A stretch of DNA of 64,000 nt from Brevibacillus borstelensis (lineage in GTDB: Bacteria; Bacillota; Bacilli; Brevibacillales; Brevibacillaceae), in assembly GCF_003710865.1 (NCBI RefSeq), contig NZ_RHHO01000038.1:167949-231948 (forward strand), read 5' to 3'. Below the pieces are notes generated by a model, which did not search any database, was not told the DNA's origin, and worked only from the letters and a program-made list of their open reading frames with translations. This document shows, one piece after another, positions 46,384-55,124 of the stretch. The position numbers and the translations under genes were made by a program. How positions within the stretch are numbered: position 1 is the stretch's first letter; every line of letters begins with the position of its first letter.

Positions 46384-48270
46384 TTAAGAGACAGCAGCCC
46401 TGGCTTTCAGGTTTTTCCGCTCGACCCGGATTATATTCCACACAATGACAAGCAGAACGATCAGTTGCGGAATGGTGCCCTCCCAGCTACTGTACAAACC
46501 AAATGAAGGGGCGTCGATCAACAGATCAGACATATGCGCCGAAAGCTTCCCTGAAATCTGCAGGGCATGTATGCTCACGCCGATAAATTTAAACGCCAAA
46601 TAGTAGAGCAATAGGCTCGCGACCAAAAAGAACGAGCGAATCGGAATGCGAGAGCTCATTTTGATCAGCGCGTACCCGATCACGGCCAGTAAAACGAGTG
46701 CGACCCCGATGCCGAACAGAAGGTCAGACATTTGAATAGAAGGCGCCATCCCGATGTAGAAAATGATCGTTTCTGCGCCTTCCCGCATTACAGCCAGAAA
46801 AGACGTCAAAGCCAATGACCAGAGCGCTCCTTTTGCCACCGATGCCCCAATCGATTTTTCCACGAACTGGTTCCAGGCGCGCAGATTGGACTTGCTGTGC
46901 AGCCACGCCCCGATCGTCACCATGAAGACAACGGCGATCAGACCGGTAACCCCTTCGATCAGCTCGCGGGAGTTGCCTGTGGACAGGTGGGACAAAAATA
47001 CAGTCAGGACGAGCGCAAACACTCCAGACACAACCACGCCTGCACCGGCGCCGGACCAGATCCATTTTCGCTTGTCGGCATTGCCCGTGCGGTTCAAAAA
47101 CGTCAGCAGGGCAGCGATGACCAGGATAGCTTCCAAGCCTTCGCGGAACAGGATCACTCCGGCATCCCAAGCCGAGTAGGAAACGGACTGGCTGTACGGC
47201 GCAAGCTCATCACGGAGCTCATTTAACAATGCATCCGCCTGCTCCAGCTTCGGAGGCTGGGAGAGCAGCAGGCTGGGGATGGAAACCATCCTGCTTTCAA
47301 TCCGGTTGTACGCATCCTGCGACTTCGTCAAAACGACTCCCTCGACCGTTGGCCAGGCTACAATGAACTGGTCCATTTTGTCCGCTGCGTCTGTCGCCCG
47401 GCCGTTTTGCACGTCCGTTTGCACAGCGTTGAGCAGCTGAATCAGGTCGGAGATACTGTGAATCTCGCCCATAGCCCCCGTATCGCCGCTTGCTGCAGCA
47501 GATTTGCCGGCCAGATAGTCGTCCAGGACAAAGATCAATTCTTGCACCTTTTGCACGGCCTTTGCCTTGTCCGGCGGCTCTGTATTCAGCGCAATCCGCA
47601 CGCCGGTGATTTTTACTTCGATCTTTCCGTAAAACTTGCCGTCCTCTTGGCGGATCAGGCTCTCTGCTTTGTACCATCCATTGACGAACGATTGGTAGCT
47701 GCTTTTGGCCTCTTCCCATTTCTCCGACTGGATTGCGGTCAGACTGTTTTGAATGAGCGGCAGGATTTTCTTGATGCTTTCATGCGCCTTTTCCTGCTTG
47801 CTCTCGCCGTCGAGGGAAGAGACGTACGTATCGATCGCTTTTGCCAAGGCAGACACGCTCGCATAAACGGCATCCGTATCGGGATTTGCTTGCGAGAGCT
47901 CTTGCTCGACAGCGGCAATGGCCTCCGTGACAGCCTTCGCCTCTGGACCGTTGCTCTTGGCCTCGCCCGCAATCGGGGCGGGGGCGTCCGGGGAATCCGT
48001 ACTTGTGCCTGGCGTAGAATTACTGCTCGTACCAGGCGAGGAAGCTCCCTCAGCTTCCTTTGCAGCTGTTTCCGCCCAGAGCGTCTTCAGCTTGGAGATC
48101 GCGTCCTTCACTTGATCCAGATTTTTGTCTCCTGCTGAGATCAACGCATCGCTGACGAGGGAGATCAGCTGGTCTGACTGCTTGGCGGCGCCCGATTCGG
48201 GAGCGGCGAATGAGGAGGCCGGCAACACCAGCAGGAAGCATAGCAGCAGAATCGATATTGTGCGTTTCAA
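46384..48270 (-). CDS. efeU: FTR1-family iron permease (EfeU-type) with large extracytoplasmic domain
   Basis: A 628-residue protein. A signal peptide (1-24) is followed by a ~330-residue helical, Ala/Ser/Asp-rich extracellular domain and then seven hydrophobic helices. The two iron-transport motifs are REGLEAILVIAALL (about 379) and REGAETIIFYIG (about 500). It imports iron, probably Fe3+ after oxidation, with EfeO and EfeB. The start is TTG 48270 after GGAGGTG; the in-frame codons upstream overlap efeB. The efeO-efeB-efeU order on the minus strand matches Gram-positive efe operons. Confidence 0.92.
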   Translation of the reverse strand: MKRTISILLLCFLLVLPASSFAAPESGAAKQSDQLISLVSDALISAGDKNLDQVKDAISKLKTLWAETAAKEAEGASSPGTSSNSTPGTSTDSPDAPAPIAGEAKSNGPEAKAVTEAIAAVEQELSQANPDTDAVYASVSALAKAIDTYVSSLDGESKQEKAHESIKKILPLIQNSLTAIQSEKWEEAKSSYQSFVNGWYKAESLIRQEDGKFYGKIEVKITGVRIALNTEPPDKAKAVQKVQELIFVLDDYLAGKSAAASGDTGAMGEIHSISDLIQLLNAVQTDVQNGRATDAADKMDQFIVAWPTVEGVVLTKSQDAYNRIESRMVSIPSLLLSQPPKLEQADALLNELRDELAPYSQSVSYSAWDAGVILFREGLEAILVIAALLTFLNRTGNADKRKWIWSGAGAGVVVSGVFALVLTVFLSHLSTGNSRELIEGVTGLIAVVFMVTIGAWLHSKSNLRAWNQFVEKSIGASVAKGALWSLALTSFLAVMREGAETIIFYIGMAPSIQMSDLLFGIGVALVLLAVIGYALIKMSSRIPIRSFFLVASLLLYYLAFKFIGVSIHALQISGKLSAHMSDLLIDAPSFGLYSSWEGTIPQLIVLLVIVWNIIRVERKNLKARAAVS

Positions 48271-48287
48271 AATGCCCACCTCCAACC

Positions 48288-49559
48288 TCACAGTAATGTA
48301 TCTCCGATATACCCGCCCTGCCCGACACCGGGCAGGCATGCGTACAGTCCGCTGCCGACGTGAACGATATACTCATTCAACCGGTCCTGGGCAGCGAGCT
48401 TTTGCTGCATCGGGACAAATTGCTTGCGCGGATCGCGGTTGTAGCAAATAAACAGCAGGCCTGCATCGAGCTGGCCGGTCTTAAGGTCAATGCCGTTCGA
48501 GTAGGAGTAGCCTCGACGCAGGATTTGCACCTTGCCCTCCATATGGGCAAGCGCCACGTGCGAGGCCGGGTCGATGAGCGGCCTTCCTTTGGCATCTTTT
48601 TTGCTGAAATCGAGCTTGGCGAATTCGTCCTTCTCCCCGATTGGCGCACCGGAATCGCGGTGGCGGCCAAAGGTCAGCTCCTGTTCGCCAAGCGAGGTGC
48701 GGTCCCACACTTCGATACGCATGCGAATCCGGCGGACGACCATGTAGCTGCCGCCTGTCATCCAGGCCGGACCGTCAGTGGAGGAAACCCAGACGACCTC
48801 ATCGGCAACGCTCGCATTTTGTACATCGGGGTTGTTCGTCCCGTCTTTAAAGCCGAGCAAATTGCGGGGAGTGGAGCCTTTCGGATCAGCCGCTCCTGTA
48901 CGCTGGAAGCCTTGCTGGAGCCAGCGCAGGACAGCTTTCCCCCGGGCGATCCGGGCCAGGTTGCGTATTCCGTGAAAGGCGACCTGCGGATCGTTGGCGC
49001 ATACCTGCACGACCACATCGCCATCCGACCAATCGTCGACCAGCGCGTCCCCTTTGAAGCGGGGCATGTCGATCAGTGCCTCCGGCCGTTTTCCAGCCAG
49101 GCCAAACCTCTGGTCAAAGAAGGAAGCGCCCACCCCGAATGTAAAGGTGAGCCGTGTCGGCAATAGCCCAATGGCCTCGCCCGTATCTTTAGGGGGAAGG
49201 AATGCATTCGTGCTTTCATCCCCGACGCCCTGCCCTGCAGTCATTCGCGCACAGGCCTCTGTCCAGCTTTTGAACAGCTCCCGCACCGCTTGGACATCGG
49301 TCGTCGTCAGATCAAAAGCACCCATGCAAATAAAATCCTGCATGGGCGTCACAATGCCAGACTGATGCTTCCCGTAAAACGGAACGATGTCTTCGGAAGC
49401 AGATGGATGAGTATCGGGGGACCCAGATGCCGCTGTCTTGCTGTTCATCATCAGACTGCCCACGCCGCCGGCGCCGAGCAGCAGCCCGACGCCTCCTGCT
49501 CCGGCCAGCTTCAGCAAGTCGCGTCGGGTGTATGTTTTCCGGTCCTGATTGGAATCCAT
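48288..49559 (-). CDS. efeB: Tat-exported Dyp-type heme peroxidase (EfeB)
   Basis: A 423-residue Dyp-type peroxidase. The N terminus has the twin-arginine motif TRRDLLKL followed by a Gly/Leu-rich hydrophobic core, so it is exported folded with heme. The DyP core includes NLLGFKDGTNNPDV with the catalytic Asp and conserved Arg region, GGSYMVVRRIRMRIE, and RRGYSYSNGIDLKTGQLDAGLLFICYN near the C terminus. It either oxidises Fe2+ for EfeU or removes iron from heme. Its gene is four bases after efeO. Confidence 0.94.
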   Translation of the reverse strand: MDSNQDRKTYTRRDLLKLAGAGGVGLLLGAGGVGSLMMNSKTAASGSPDTHPSASEDIVPFYGKHQSGIVTPMQDFICMGAFDLTTTDVQAVRELFKSWTEACARMTAGQGVGDESTNAFLPPKDTGEAIGLLPTRLTFTFGVGASFFDQRFGLAGKRPEALIDMPRFKGDALVDDWSDGDVVVQVCANDPQVAFHGIRNLARIARGKAVLRWLQQGFQRTGAADPKGSTPRNLLGFKDGTNNPDVQNASVADEVVWVSSTDGPAWMTGGSYMVVRRIRMRIEVWDRTSLGEQELTFGRHRDSGAPIGEKDEFAKLDFSKKDAKGRPLIDPASHVALAHMEGKVQILRRGYSYSNGIDLKTGQLDAGLLFICYNRDPRKQFVPMQQKLAAQDRLNEYIVHVGSGLYACLPGVGQGGYIGDTLL

Positions 49560-49562
49560 CCG

Positions 49563-50477
49563 TTACCCCTCCAACACCGTGCCGATTTTGGACAACGGCT
49601 CGGCTAAAGCGTCAATCGTTTGGCTCAGTTTTTTTGTTTCTTCCGGTTTCAGTTCTGTGTAGAGAACAAAATCGGTTCCTTTGCGGTACGGTGCAAGCGA
49701 CTGGTCAAGCTCAGCAAAGCGGGTGTCGATTTCTTTCGCCAGGGCTGCATCTTTTTTCTCCAGTGTCGGCTTCAGGACCAGGTAAATTTCCTTGGCGCCT
49801 TCGACGTTGGCTGCGAAATCGTAAAGGTCGGTATGGGAGTAGCGCTCTTCCTCGCCGGTAACCTTGCTGGAGGAGACCTCGTTCAGCAGCTCGACAGCGC
49901 CGGTCACGAGCATCTGGGTGTCGATCTCGACGTGCTCTACTTTCACGCGGAGTTGTTTTACGTCCTGGAGCAGCTGGTCAGCCACTTTGCCCATGCCTTT
50001 GGTTGACTTGTCTACCCATAGCGCTTTCTCCAAACGGTGGAAGCCGCGCCATTCGCTATCCGGTACATCGCCTTCGCGAGCGTCGATCCACGGGTCGAAA
50101 TCTCCGAGCGATTCGGCGATTGGCTCGATTCTTTCAAAGTACATGCGGGTAGGCGCATACAGCTTTTTGGCCGTTTCCAGATCGCCCGCCTTGACCGCTT
50201 TGACGAAAGCGTCGGTTTCTTTTACAAATTGATCCGTCTGGCTGATGACGAATTTGTGGTATTGCTCGATCGCTGCCTGGTCGGCTTCGTTTGAAGCGGC
50301 GGACTGGCTAGTTTGAGTGGTTTCACCGGCTTGACTAGTGCCGGCTACTGCGTCGGACTGCGATTGACCGGCCGCTGTGTCCGTTTTTTCGGCGGTTCCG
50401 GCTTGGCCGCAAGCGGCAAGCATCGCCGACAGGCTGAGAACTGCGAGGAATTTGGTAGGATTGGACTTGATGGACAC
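49563..50477 (-). CDS. efeO: EfeO/EfeM-type iron-binding lipoprotein (M75 imelysin domain)
   Basis: A 304-residue lipoprotein: the signal peptide ends with LAACG. A low-complexity Thr/Ser/Ala-rich linker follows and then the all-helical M75 imelysin domain, with the HxxE motif in WRGFHRLEKALW near residue 145. It lacks the cupredoxin domain of E. coli EfeO, so it is the short EfeM-like form. It probably binds iron outside the membrane for EfeU. It is first in the operon, downstream of a Fur box. Confidence 0.92.
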   Translation of the reverse strand: MSIKSNPTKFLAVLSLSAMLAACGQAGTAEKTDTAAGQSQSDAVAGTSQAGETTQTSQSAASNEADQAAIEQYHKFVISQTDQFVKETDAFVKAVKAGDLETAKKLYAPTRMYFERIEPIAESLGDFDPWIDAREGDVPDSEWRGFHRLEKALWVDKSTKGMGKVADQLLQDVKQLRVKVEHVEIDTQMLVTGAVELLNEVSSSKVTGEEERYSHTDLYDFAANVEGAKEIYLVLKPTLEKKDAALAKEIDTRFAELDQSLAPYRKGTDFVLYTELKPEETKKLSQTIDALAEPLSKIGTVLEG

Positions 50478-50584
50478 GGGAGTTTTCCCCTTTCTGGTTG
50501 AGCGTTTTGTGTTTTGATTTTTGGTCAGTAAGTATGGGTTGAACGAATGAATAAGGAAGAGATAAAAGTTGGATATAAGTAATT

Positions 50585-50603
50585 GATAATGTTTATCATT
50601 ATC
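50585..50603. promoter_or_regulatory. Fur box upstream of the efe operon
   Basis: A 19-base site (GATAATGTTTATCATTATC) close to the canonical Fur consensus, 108 bases before the efeO start. It implies iron-dependent repression by Fur. The remaining 220 bases to the tRNA gene show no other clear feature. Confidence 0.85.
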
Positions 50604-50823
50604 AATGCTGTTGTTTATAGTAATAGGGGAGAGGGGAAATCGTCAACTGTTTTTTGTTGAGGGCAGGGAGTGAAAACGGGGGAGTGTTTCCGAGGGGGAT
50701 GGAGGATATAATTGAAAGGCGGGGGTTAAACTTTTTAGGTTTGGAAAGCGAAATTTTTAGTTGCATCATAAATTTGGATGTGCTATACTCCTATTTGTAA
50801 GCGAGAGAAGTTCAGGAAAATAT

Positions 50824-50899
50824 GGGGCATTAGCTCAGCTGGGAGAGCGCTACACTGGCAGTGTAGAGGTCAGCGGTTCGATCCCGCTATGCTCCACCA
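50824..50899 (+). tRNA. tRNA-Ala (anticodon GGC)
   Basis: A 76-base cloverleaf with the CCA end encoded. The acceptor GGGGCAT pairs with ATGCTCC, the D arm has AGCTCAGCTGGGAGAGC, the anticodon stem is CTACA/TGTAG with loop CTGGCAG, and the T arm is AGCGGTTCGATCCCGCT. The anticodon GGC reads GCC and GCU alanine codons. A terminator follows at 50912. Confidence 0.97.
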
Positions 50900-50911
50900 T
50901 ATATAGCAAGT

Positions 50912-50939
50912 AACGCAGCCAATCCCGGCTGCGTTTTTT
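50912..50939. terminator. Terminator after tRNA-Ala
   Basis: AACGCAGCC (50912-50920) pairs with GGCTGCGTT (50927-50935), followed by T6. Confidence 0.9.
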
Positions 50940-50954
50940 GATTTCATGCCACCA

Positions 50955-51932
50955 TCATTCTGAGCTTACTTTCAGACATAATTTCCCCAGGTAATGATTC
51001 GTGATCGCGATATGTGCATCGCGTGCTTCTTCCAGCAAAAACGTGCGGCTGGTATGAACGGTTATTTGATCATTTTCAAGGTAATGATGCAATCGCCTAA
51101 TAATGTCGGTATCCGGTTCGCCGTTATATCCAGATACGCTTATTCCGTCACGTGCCTGCAGCGCGGGGCGTATGCCATTGGGATATGCGACGCGTCCCCC
51201 CCTGCGAATACATTTCATCGCTGCATTGGCGGCCTCCCCGCCTGCGCAAAACAAGGCAGCATCGAAACCTTCAGGAGCGAACGTACTAGATGCCAAAGCA
51301 ATATCCTCTGTACGGCCGTTCATCACCGCATCGATGCCGAGATTCTGTATCATCTCAACGCCGTCTTTACCTGAAGCAACGGCAAATACTCGTGCCCCTT
51401 TGCACTTCGCAAGCTGTACCGCCAAGTGGCCTACTCCTCCGCTGGCGCCAAAAATCATGATAGACTCTCCTTGTTTAAGCTCCAATACATCTTCAAGTCC
51501 ACGCAGCGCAGTAATCCCCACTCCGGAGACCACCGCTGCTTCCTGAACGGTCATACCATTTGGAATCGGAGACACGTATTTGACATGAACAGATGCATAC
51601 TCTGCATAGAATCCGCCTCGGGGATTAAGAAAGCCGGGGGCGTACACTTTATCGCCAATGTTGAATGCCAAAACCTTTTCGCCTGTTGCAGCCACAGTTC
51701 CAGCCCCTTCTGAACCTAATACATAAGGAAAACGGGGTTCTATGCCCAGCATTGACGCATACCCTCCTTGACGTTCAAATGTATCCCATTCTCCCACACC
51801 TGCGTATTCAACGCGAATCAGCACGTCCTCGGGTCCGATCTCGGGCAAATCAATCTTTTGCAGAACGAGTTCTTCAGGACCACCAAACCGATTAAGCACC
51901 GCAGCTTTCATCGTATCCATCTTATTAATCAT
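50955..51932 (-). CDS. MDR-family NADP-dependent oxidoreductase (quinone reductase-like)
   Basis: A 325-residue medium-chain dehydrogenase/reductase. The N terminus is MKAAVLNRFGGPEELVLQKIDLPEIGPEDVLIRV, then a catalytic GroES-like domain and the Rossmann motif IMIFGASGGVGHLAVQLAKCKGARVFAVASG typical of quinone oxidoreductases. The Cys-rich structural zinc loop is absent, so it is not a zinc alcohol dehydrogenase. Substrate is unknown. ATG 51932 follows GAGGAGG. It diverges from a WYL regulator gene, which likely controls it. Confidence 0.87.
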   Translation of the reverse strand: MINKMDTMKAAVLNRFGGPEELVLQKIDLPEIGPEDVLIRVEYAGVGEWDTFERQGGYASMLGIEPRFPYVLGSEGAGTVAATGEKVLAFNIGDKVYAPGFLNPRGGFYAEYASVHVKYVSPIPNGMTVQEAAVVSGVGITALRGLEDVLELKQGESIMIFGASGGVGHLAVQLAKCKGARVFAVASGKDGVEMIQNLGIDAVMNGRTEDIALASSTFAPEGFDAALFCAGGEAANAAMKCIRRGGRVAYPNGIRPALQARDGISVSGYNGEPDTDIIRRLHHYLENDQITVHTSRTFLLEEARDAHIAITNHYLGKLCLKVSSE

Positions 51933-52025
51933 AGCAACCTCCTCATTTGACCTGTGTTTTTGTTGCAATTGAAAGTGTACAAGAATACCATGACAATAAC
52001 TGACATGTTTTATGGTGAGGAGTGA

Positions 52026-52979
52026 ATGTTTATATCCAAGGCAAAGCTCTTATTCAACCTGATGATGTATGTCAATGCGAAGCGCTCCTTTACTGCTCAG
52101 GACGTTGCCTATGAATTCGATATTTCGGTGCGAACAGCACATAGGTATTTGTCAGAGTTGAGTGAAATGGGCGTCCCCCTCTATACCGAGCCTGGTCGAA
52201 ACGGCGGTTATCGAGTGTTGAACAGCAGGCTGCTGCCACCCATTATCTTTGACGAGAATGAAGCCTTCTCCATTTTCTTTGCATTTCAATCACTACAATT
52301 CTATCAATCACTGCCCTTTGACATTGAGATCAAATCTGTTTCCGCAAAGCTGTATTCAAGCCTTCCGCATGATATAAAGAGAAAAATAGATCGGCTGGAG
52401 GGTGTGTTGTCCTTTTGGAATATAAAAAGAAGCGTTCCGTCACAATTTCTAAAGGAAATTATCGAAGCTTCTGTAGAGAAGCAGAACCTGCAAATCGAAT
52501 ACGCGTCAAAAGAAAAGAATACGATCCGCGAAGTCTCCCCAATCGGTATCTATACGTACAATGGATTCTGGTATATGCCCGCCATTGATCTTGCCAATAA
52601 CGAGGTAAAATTGTTTCGGACTGATCGGATTTTATCCTTGAAGGTTATGGAAAGGCATCAAGACCCGCAAGTTACTCTTCACGAATGGTTGGACAGACAC
52701 ACTGCCAAATCGCCAATGAATCCGCTCCGATTATACGTGGAGTTGACGAGGGAAGGACTGAGACAATGCCGGAGCCAGCCCTGGTTGGAGCCTGATATTG
52801 TGATGATGAATGAAGATCAAGGATACATTGACACTATGATTGATAAAAGTGAAGTCGAATTTGTATCCAGGTATTTTCTCCAGTTAGGTACTGCGGCAAA
52901 GGTTATCGAGCCGCGTGAAATGATTGACCGTATTTATTTCCTGTCACAAGAGCTGCTCAAGCACTATTCTGATAGGTAA
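52026..52979 (+). CDS. WYL-domain transcriptional regulator
   Basis: A 317-residue regulator with an N-terminal HTH_11-type helix-turn-helix (about 10-65; SFTAQDVAYEFDISVRTAHRYLSELSEMG), then a WYL-type ligand or nucleic-acid binding domain around 150-230, with YNGFWYMPAIDLANNEVKLFRTDRI carrying the conserved aromatic and Arg residues. The start ATG at 52026 is preceded by GTGAGGAGTGA. It is divergent from the oxidoreductase gene with a 93-base shared promoter region, so it probably controls both. This pair lies between a tRNA-Ala and a tRNA-like remnant. Confidence 0.85.
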   Translation: MFISKAKLLFNLMMYVNAKRSFTAQDVAYEFDISVRTAHRYLSELSEMGVPLYTEPGRNGGYRVLNSRLLPPIIFDENEAFSIFFAFQSLQFYQSLPFDIEIKSVSAKLYSSLPHDIKRKIDRLEGVLSFWNIKRSVPSQFLKEIIEASVEKQNLQIEYASKEKNTIREVSPIGIYTYNGFWYMPAIDLANNEVKLFRTDRILSLKVMERHQDPQVTLHEWLDRHTAKSPMNPLRLYVELTREGLRQCRSQPWLEPDIVMMNEDQGYIDTMIDKSEVEFVSRYFLQLGTAAKVIEPREMIDRIYFLSQELLKHYSDR

Positions 52980-53047
52980 CGGTTGCTCCCGTTGCAGTCG
53001 CGGATCGTACCCAATCAGTTTTTTGGAGCAGTTGAATAAACCACTAC

Positions 53048-53105
53048 GGGAGTGCGCCACACTGGGCAGTCAAGTGGTCGTCGGTTCGATCCCGGGTAGG
53101 TCCCA
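53048..53105 (+). pseudogene. Degenerate tRNA-like sequence
   Basis: This segment aligns closely with the anticodon and T-arm half of the tRNA-Ala at 50824: GGGAG-GCGC-ACACTGG-CAGT, then GGTC and GGTTCGATCCC are shared. A D arm and a paired acceptor stem are missing, so it cannot be a functional tRNA. It is 70 bases after the WYL regulator gene. No gene is evident between 52980 and 53190. Confidence 0.55.
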
Positions 53106-53332
53106 TCTGGAGCCCACGCTCGGTGCTGCACCAAAATGCTCTTGTTCTTGATAACAAAGCAGGGCGGTGTTATAATTTTACAAAATTAGGCAGGAGGAGG
53201 CTTGTATATATGCTTAATCCAATCGTTAACATTGCATAGCAAAGGCTATTGCAATGAACAGCTACAAGGGTAGAAATCAGATGCGAACATAGCCTATGCT
53301 ATTCCTAAAAATAAAACTTTTAGGAGAGCAAA

Positions 53333-53607
53333 ATGAGCTATAAGAGGGCGATTCATATACTCCCGAATGACTTGCTTGAGATGGTGCAAGAGTATGTAGA
53401 CGGTGAGTTTATCTATATCCCCAGAAAATCAGGCAAGAAAAAAGAATGGGGTCAAGTACATCTACCCGCACAGAATTACAGCAGCGAAATAGGCAGATTT
53501 ATGAAGAGTATTTGGCGGGGAATAGTCTGCAACAATTAGCTGATAAATATTTTTTGTCTTTGAAAAGCATGCAAAGGATAATACGGGAACAAAGAAACAT
53601 TCCTTGA
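53333..53607 (+). pseudogene. CD3324-family protein gene, frameshifted
   Basis: The first ~42 codons (MSYKRAIHILPNDLLEMVQEY, later IYIPRKSGKKKEWG) and the later codons in the next frame (TELQQRNRQIYEEYLAG, LADKYFLSLKSMQRIIR) together match a small CD3324-type protein of about 90 residues with a C-terminal helix-turn-helix-like part. The frames join at GGGG (53450-53453): one missing G would restore the full protein. Whether this is a true mutation or a sequencing error cannot be decided here. ATG 53333 follows AGGAGAG. Confidence 0.75.
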
Positions 53608-53613
53608 GCATAG

Positions 53614-53658
53614 AATGAGCCAATGCAGTTTATCTACTGTATTGGCTCATTTTCTTTT
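53614..53658 (+). terminator. Terminator after the CD3324-type gene
   Basis: AATGAGCCAAT (53614-53624) pairs with ATTGGCTCATT (53641-53651), followed by TTCTTTT. Confidence 0.85.
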
Positions 53659-53809
53659 ACGAAAAGTCTTTGAGGTTTGGCTTTGCAGGACAGGATCATA
53701 CAATGTAGGTAGACGAAATGCCAGACTGGGGGGACGTTTATGAAAAGGATTTGTGACAATCCGCCTTTTCTCTTTCCTATTTCATTCTGAATAGGAAGGA
53801 TAACATTTT

Positions 53810-54364
53810 ATGCAAATCGTAAACGTGGATATACAGTATCTATCTCCACCACCTGCAATCAAGTATTGCAAGAAATGTGGCAAAAAAACAGAGTATGTTT
53901 GTTCCGGATTATTTCGTGTAAATGCTCAACGCAAGTATTTAGATATATGGTTAATCTATAAATGTTCAAATTGCGATTCTACATGGAATATGACTATTTA
54001 CTCCCGTATCAATCCCAAAAGCATTGCCTCCGAAATATTGGAGGGGTTCCATAGCAATAACGGAGAGCTTGTGGAGAAATATGCTATGGATACGGAGCTG
54101 ATACAGAAAAACGGAGCTGAAGTTGGCCTTCCAAAGTACAAAATACGAGGGCCCGCTATTGATTTTTCCATGCCTATCGAATTACACATAAAAAGCCCCT
54201 ATCCATCTCGGCTGAAAGTATCTGCTTTGTTACGGGAAATCTTGAATTTGTCTCAAAAGGCTTTTGAGCAAAGGATAACCAACGAGTCAATCCGAAGCGC
54301 TAGCGGGCTTGACTTAAAAAAATGCAGAATACAAACAGAAGTTGTTTTGATAATTGAGAACTGA
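53810..54364 (+). CDS. DUF1062 domain protein
   Basis: A 184-residue cytosolic protein. Two Cys pairs, CKKCGKK near residue 21 and CSNCDSTW near 54, form a likely zinc-ribbon, separated by SGLFRVNAQRKYLDIWLIYKC, the conserved block of DUF1062. The C-terminal half is helical and ends LREILNLSQKAFEQRI. The function of this family is unknown. It is AT-rich relative to the backbone. The ATG at 53810 has only AAGGATAAC upstream. Confidence 0.8.
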   Translation: MQIVNVDIQYLSPPPAIKYCKKCGKKTEYVCSGLFRVNAQRKYLDIWLIYKCSNCDSTWNMTIYSRINPKSIASEILEGFHSNNGELVEKYAMDTELIQKNGAEVGLPKYKIRGPAIDFSMPIELHIKSPYPSRLKVSALLREILNLSQKAFEQRITNESIRSASGLDLKKCRIQTEVVLIIEN

Positions 54365-54369
54365 AAGTC

Positions 54370-54437
54370 AACGGCGGTTTTGACAACAGGTATGTAGCCG
54401 CCGTTTTCCTTCTACACGGCAGAGATGCCGTTTTTTT
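54370..54437 (+). terminator. Tandem terminators after the DUF1062 gene
   Basis: ACGGCGG pairs with CCGCCGT (54371-54404) followed by TTTTCC, and ACGGC pairs with GCCGT (54416-54431) followed by T7. Confidence 0.75.
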
Positions 54438-54627
54438 GTTTATCTTTAAATGACGGAGTTCCGTCGAAGACGTTCACTGGCGGTTTCCGACATCGAACGT
54501 AAAAAATCGCACTCACAGCTTCGGAGTTTTGAAGCTGGAAAGAAATGCTGGTTCCCTGATAGTGAGGTGGTTAAAAAAGTCGTTATATGCGTTTGTGTGT
54601 ATATACGCGATGGTGTATATTAAAAAC

Positions 54628-54969
54628 ATGAACACGACATCGATGCAACTAACATTAATTACGATCGCCGAGCCGAACCGTTTTAACATTGTCGAACTTT
54701 TAAAACAAGGACCGCGATCCGTAAGTGAAATCGTTCAGGCTCTCAACATCGGCCAACCGCAAGTGTCTCGCCATTTGCGTATTTTGAGCGAGGCTGGGTT
54801 GGTACGCGTCCGCAGCAAGGCCCAGCAGCGAATATATAGCCTTGAAGCCCGGCCGTTTCAGGAGCTGGATGAATGGTTCGATTCATTCAGCATCCTGTGG
54901 GAAGAACGACTCGACAATTTCGAAGACAATATGTTCGACTACGACTACAAAAGAAAGGAGAACGTATGA
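54628..54969 (+). CDS. ArsR-type HTH repressor
   Basis: A 113-residue winged-helix regulator beginning MNTTSMQLTLITIAEPNRFNIVELL, with the recognition helix in NIGQPQVSRHLRILSEAGLVRVRSKAQQRIY and an acidic C terminus. It resembles ArsR/SmtB proteins but lacks an obvious metal-binding Cys pair. No ribosome site is visible upstream and starts at 54610 or 54529 are possible. It precedes the UvrA-like ABC gene and probably represses it. Confidence 0.75.
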   Translation: MNTTSMQLTLITIAEPNRFNIVELLKQGPRSVSEIVQALNIGQPQVSRHLRILSEAGLVRVRSKAQQRIYSLEARPFQELDEWFDSFSILWEERLDNFEDNMFDYDYKRKENV

Positions 54970-55124
54970 CAGGGCTCAATAGCTTTACCGCGAATTGCTC
55001 TCGGAACTACCAGGCAACCTGGAACGAGTGCGTATCAACCGCCAATGCCAAACCCTGATCTTCAAGCGCTTGCGGCCGTTCTGCGAGGAGGCAAGCAGAA
55101 ATTCACTTTCGGAAGGATGATAAC

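Noticed and set aside
54970..55124. Small gene between the ArsR and UvrA-like genes
   Set aside because: Several frames are open over about 45 codons (one overlaps the uvrA-like ATG), but none has a good start or ribosome site, so it may only be a remnant or spacer.
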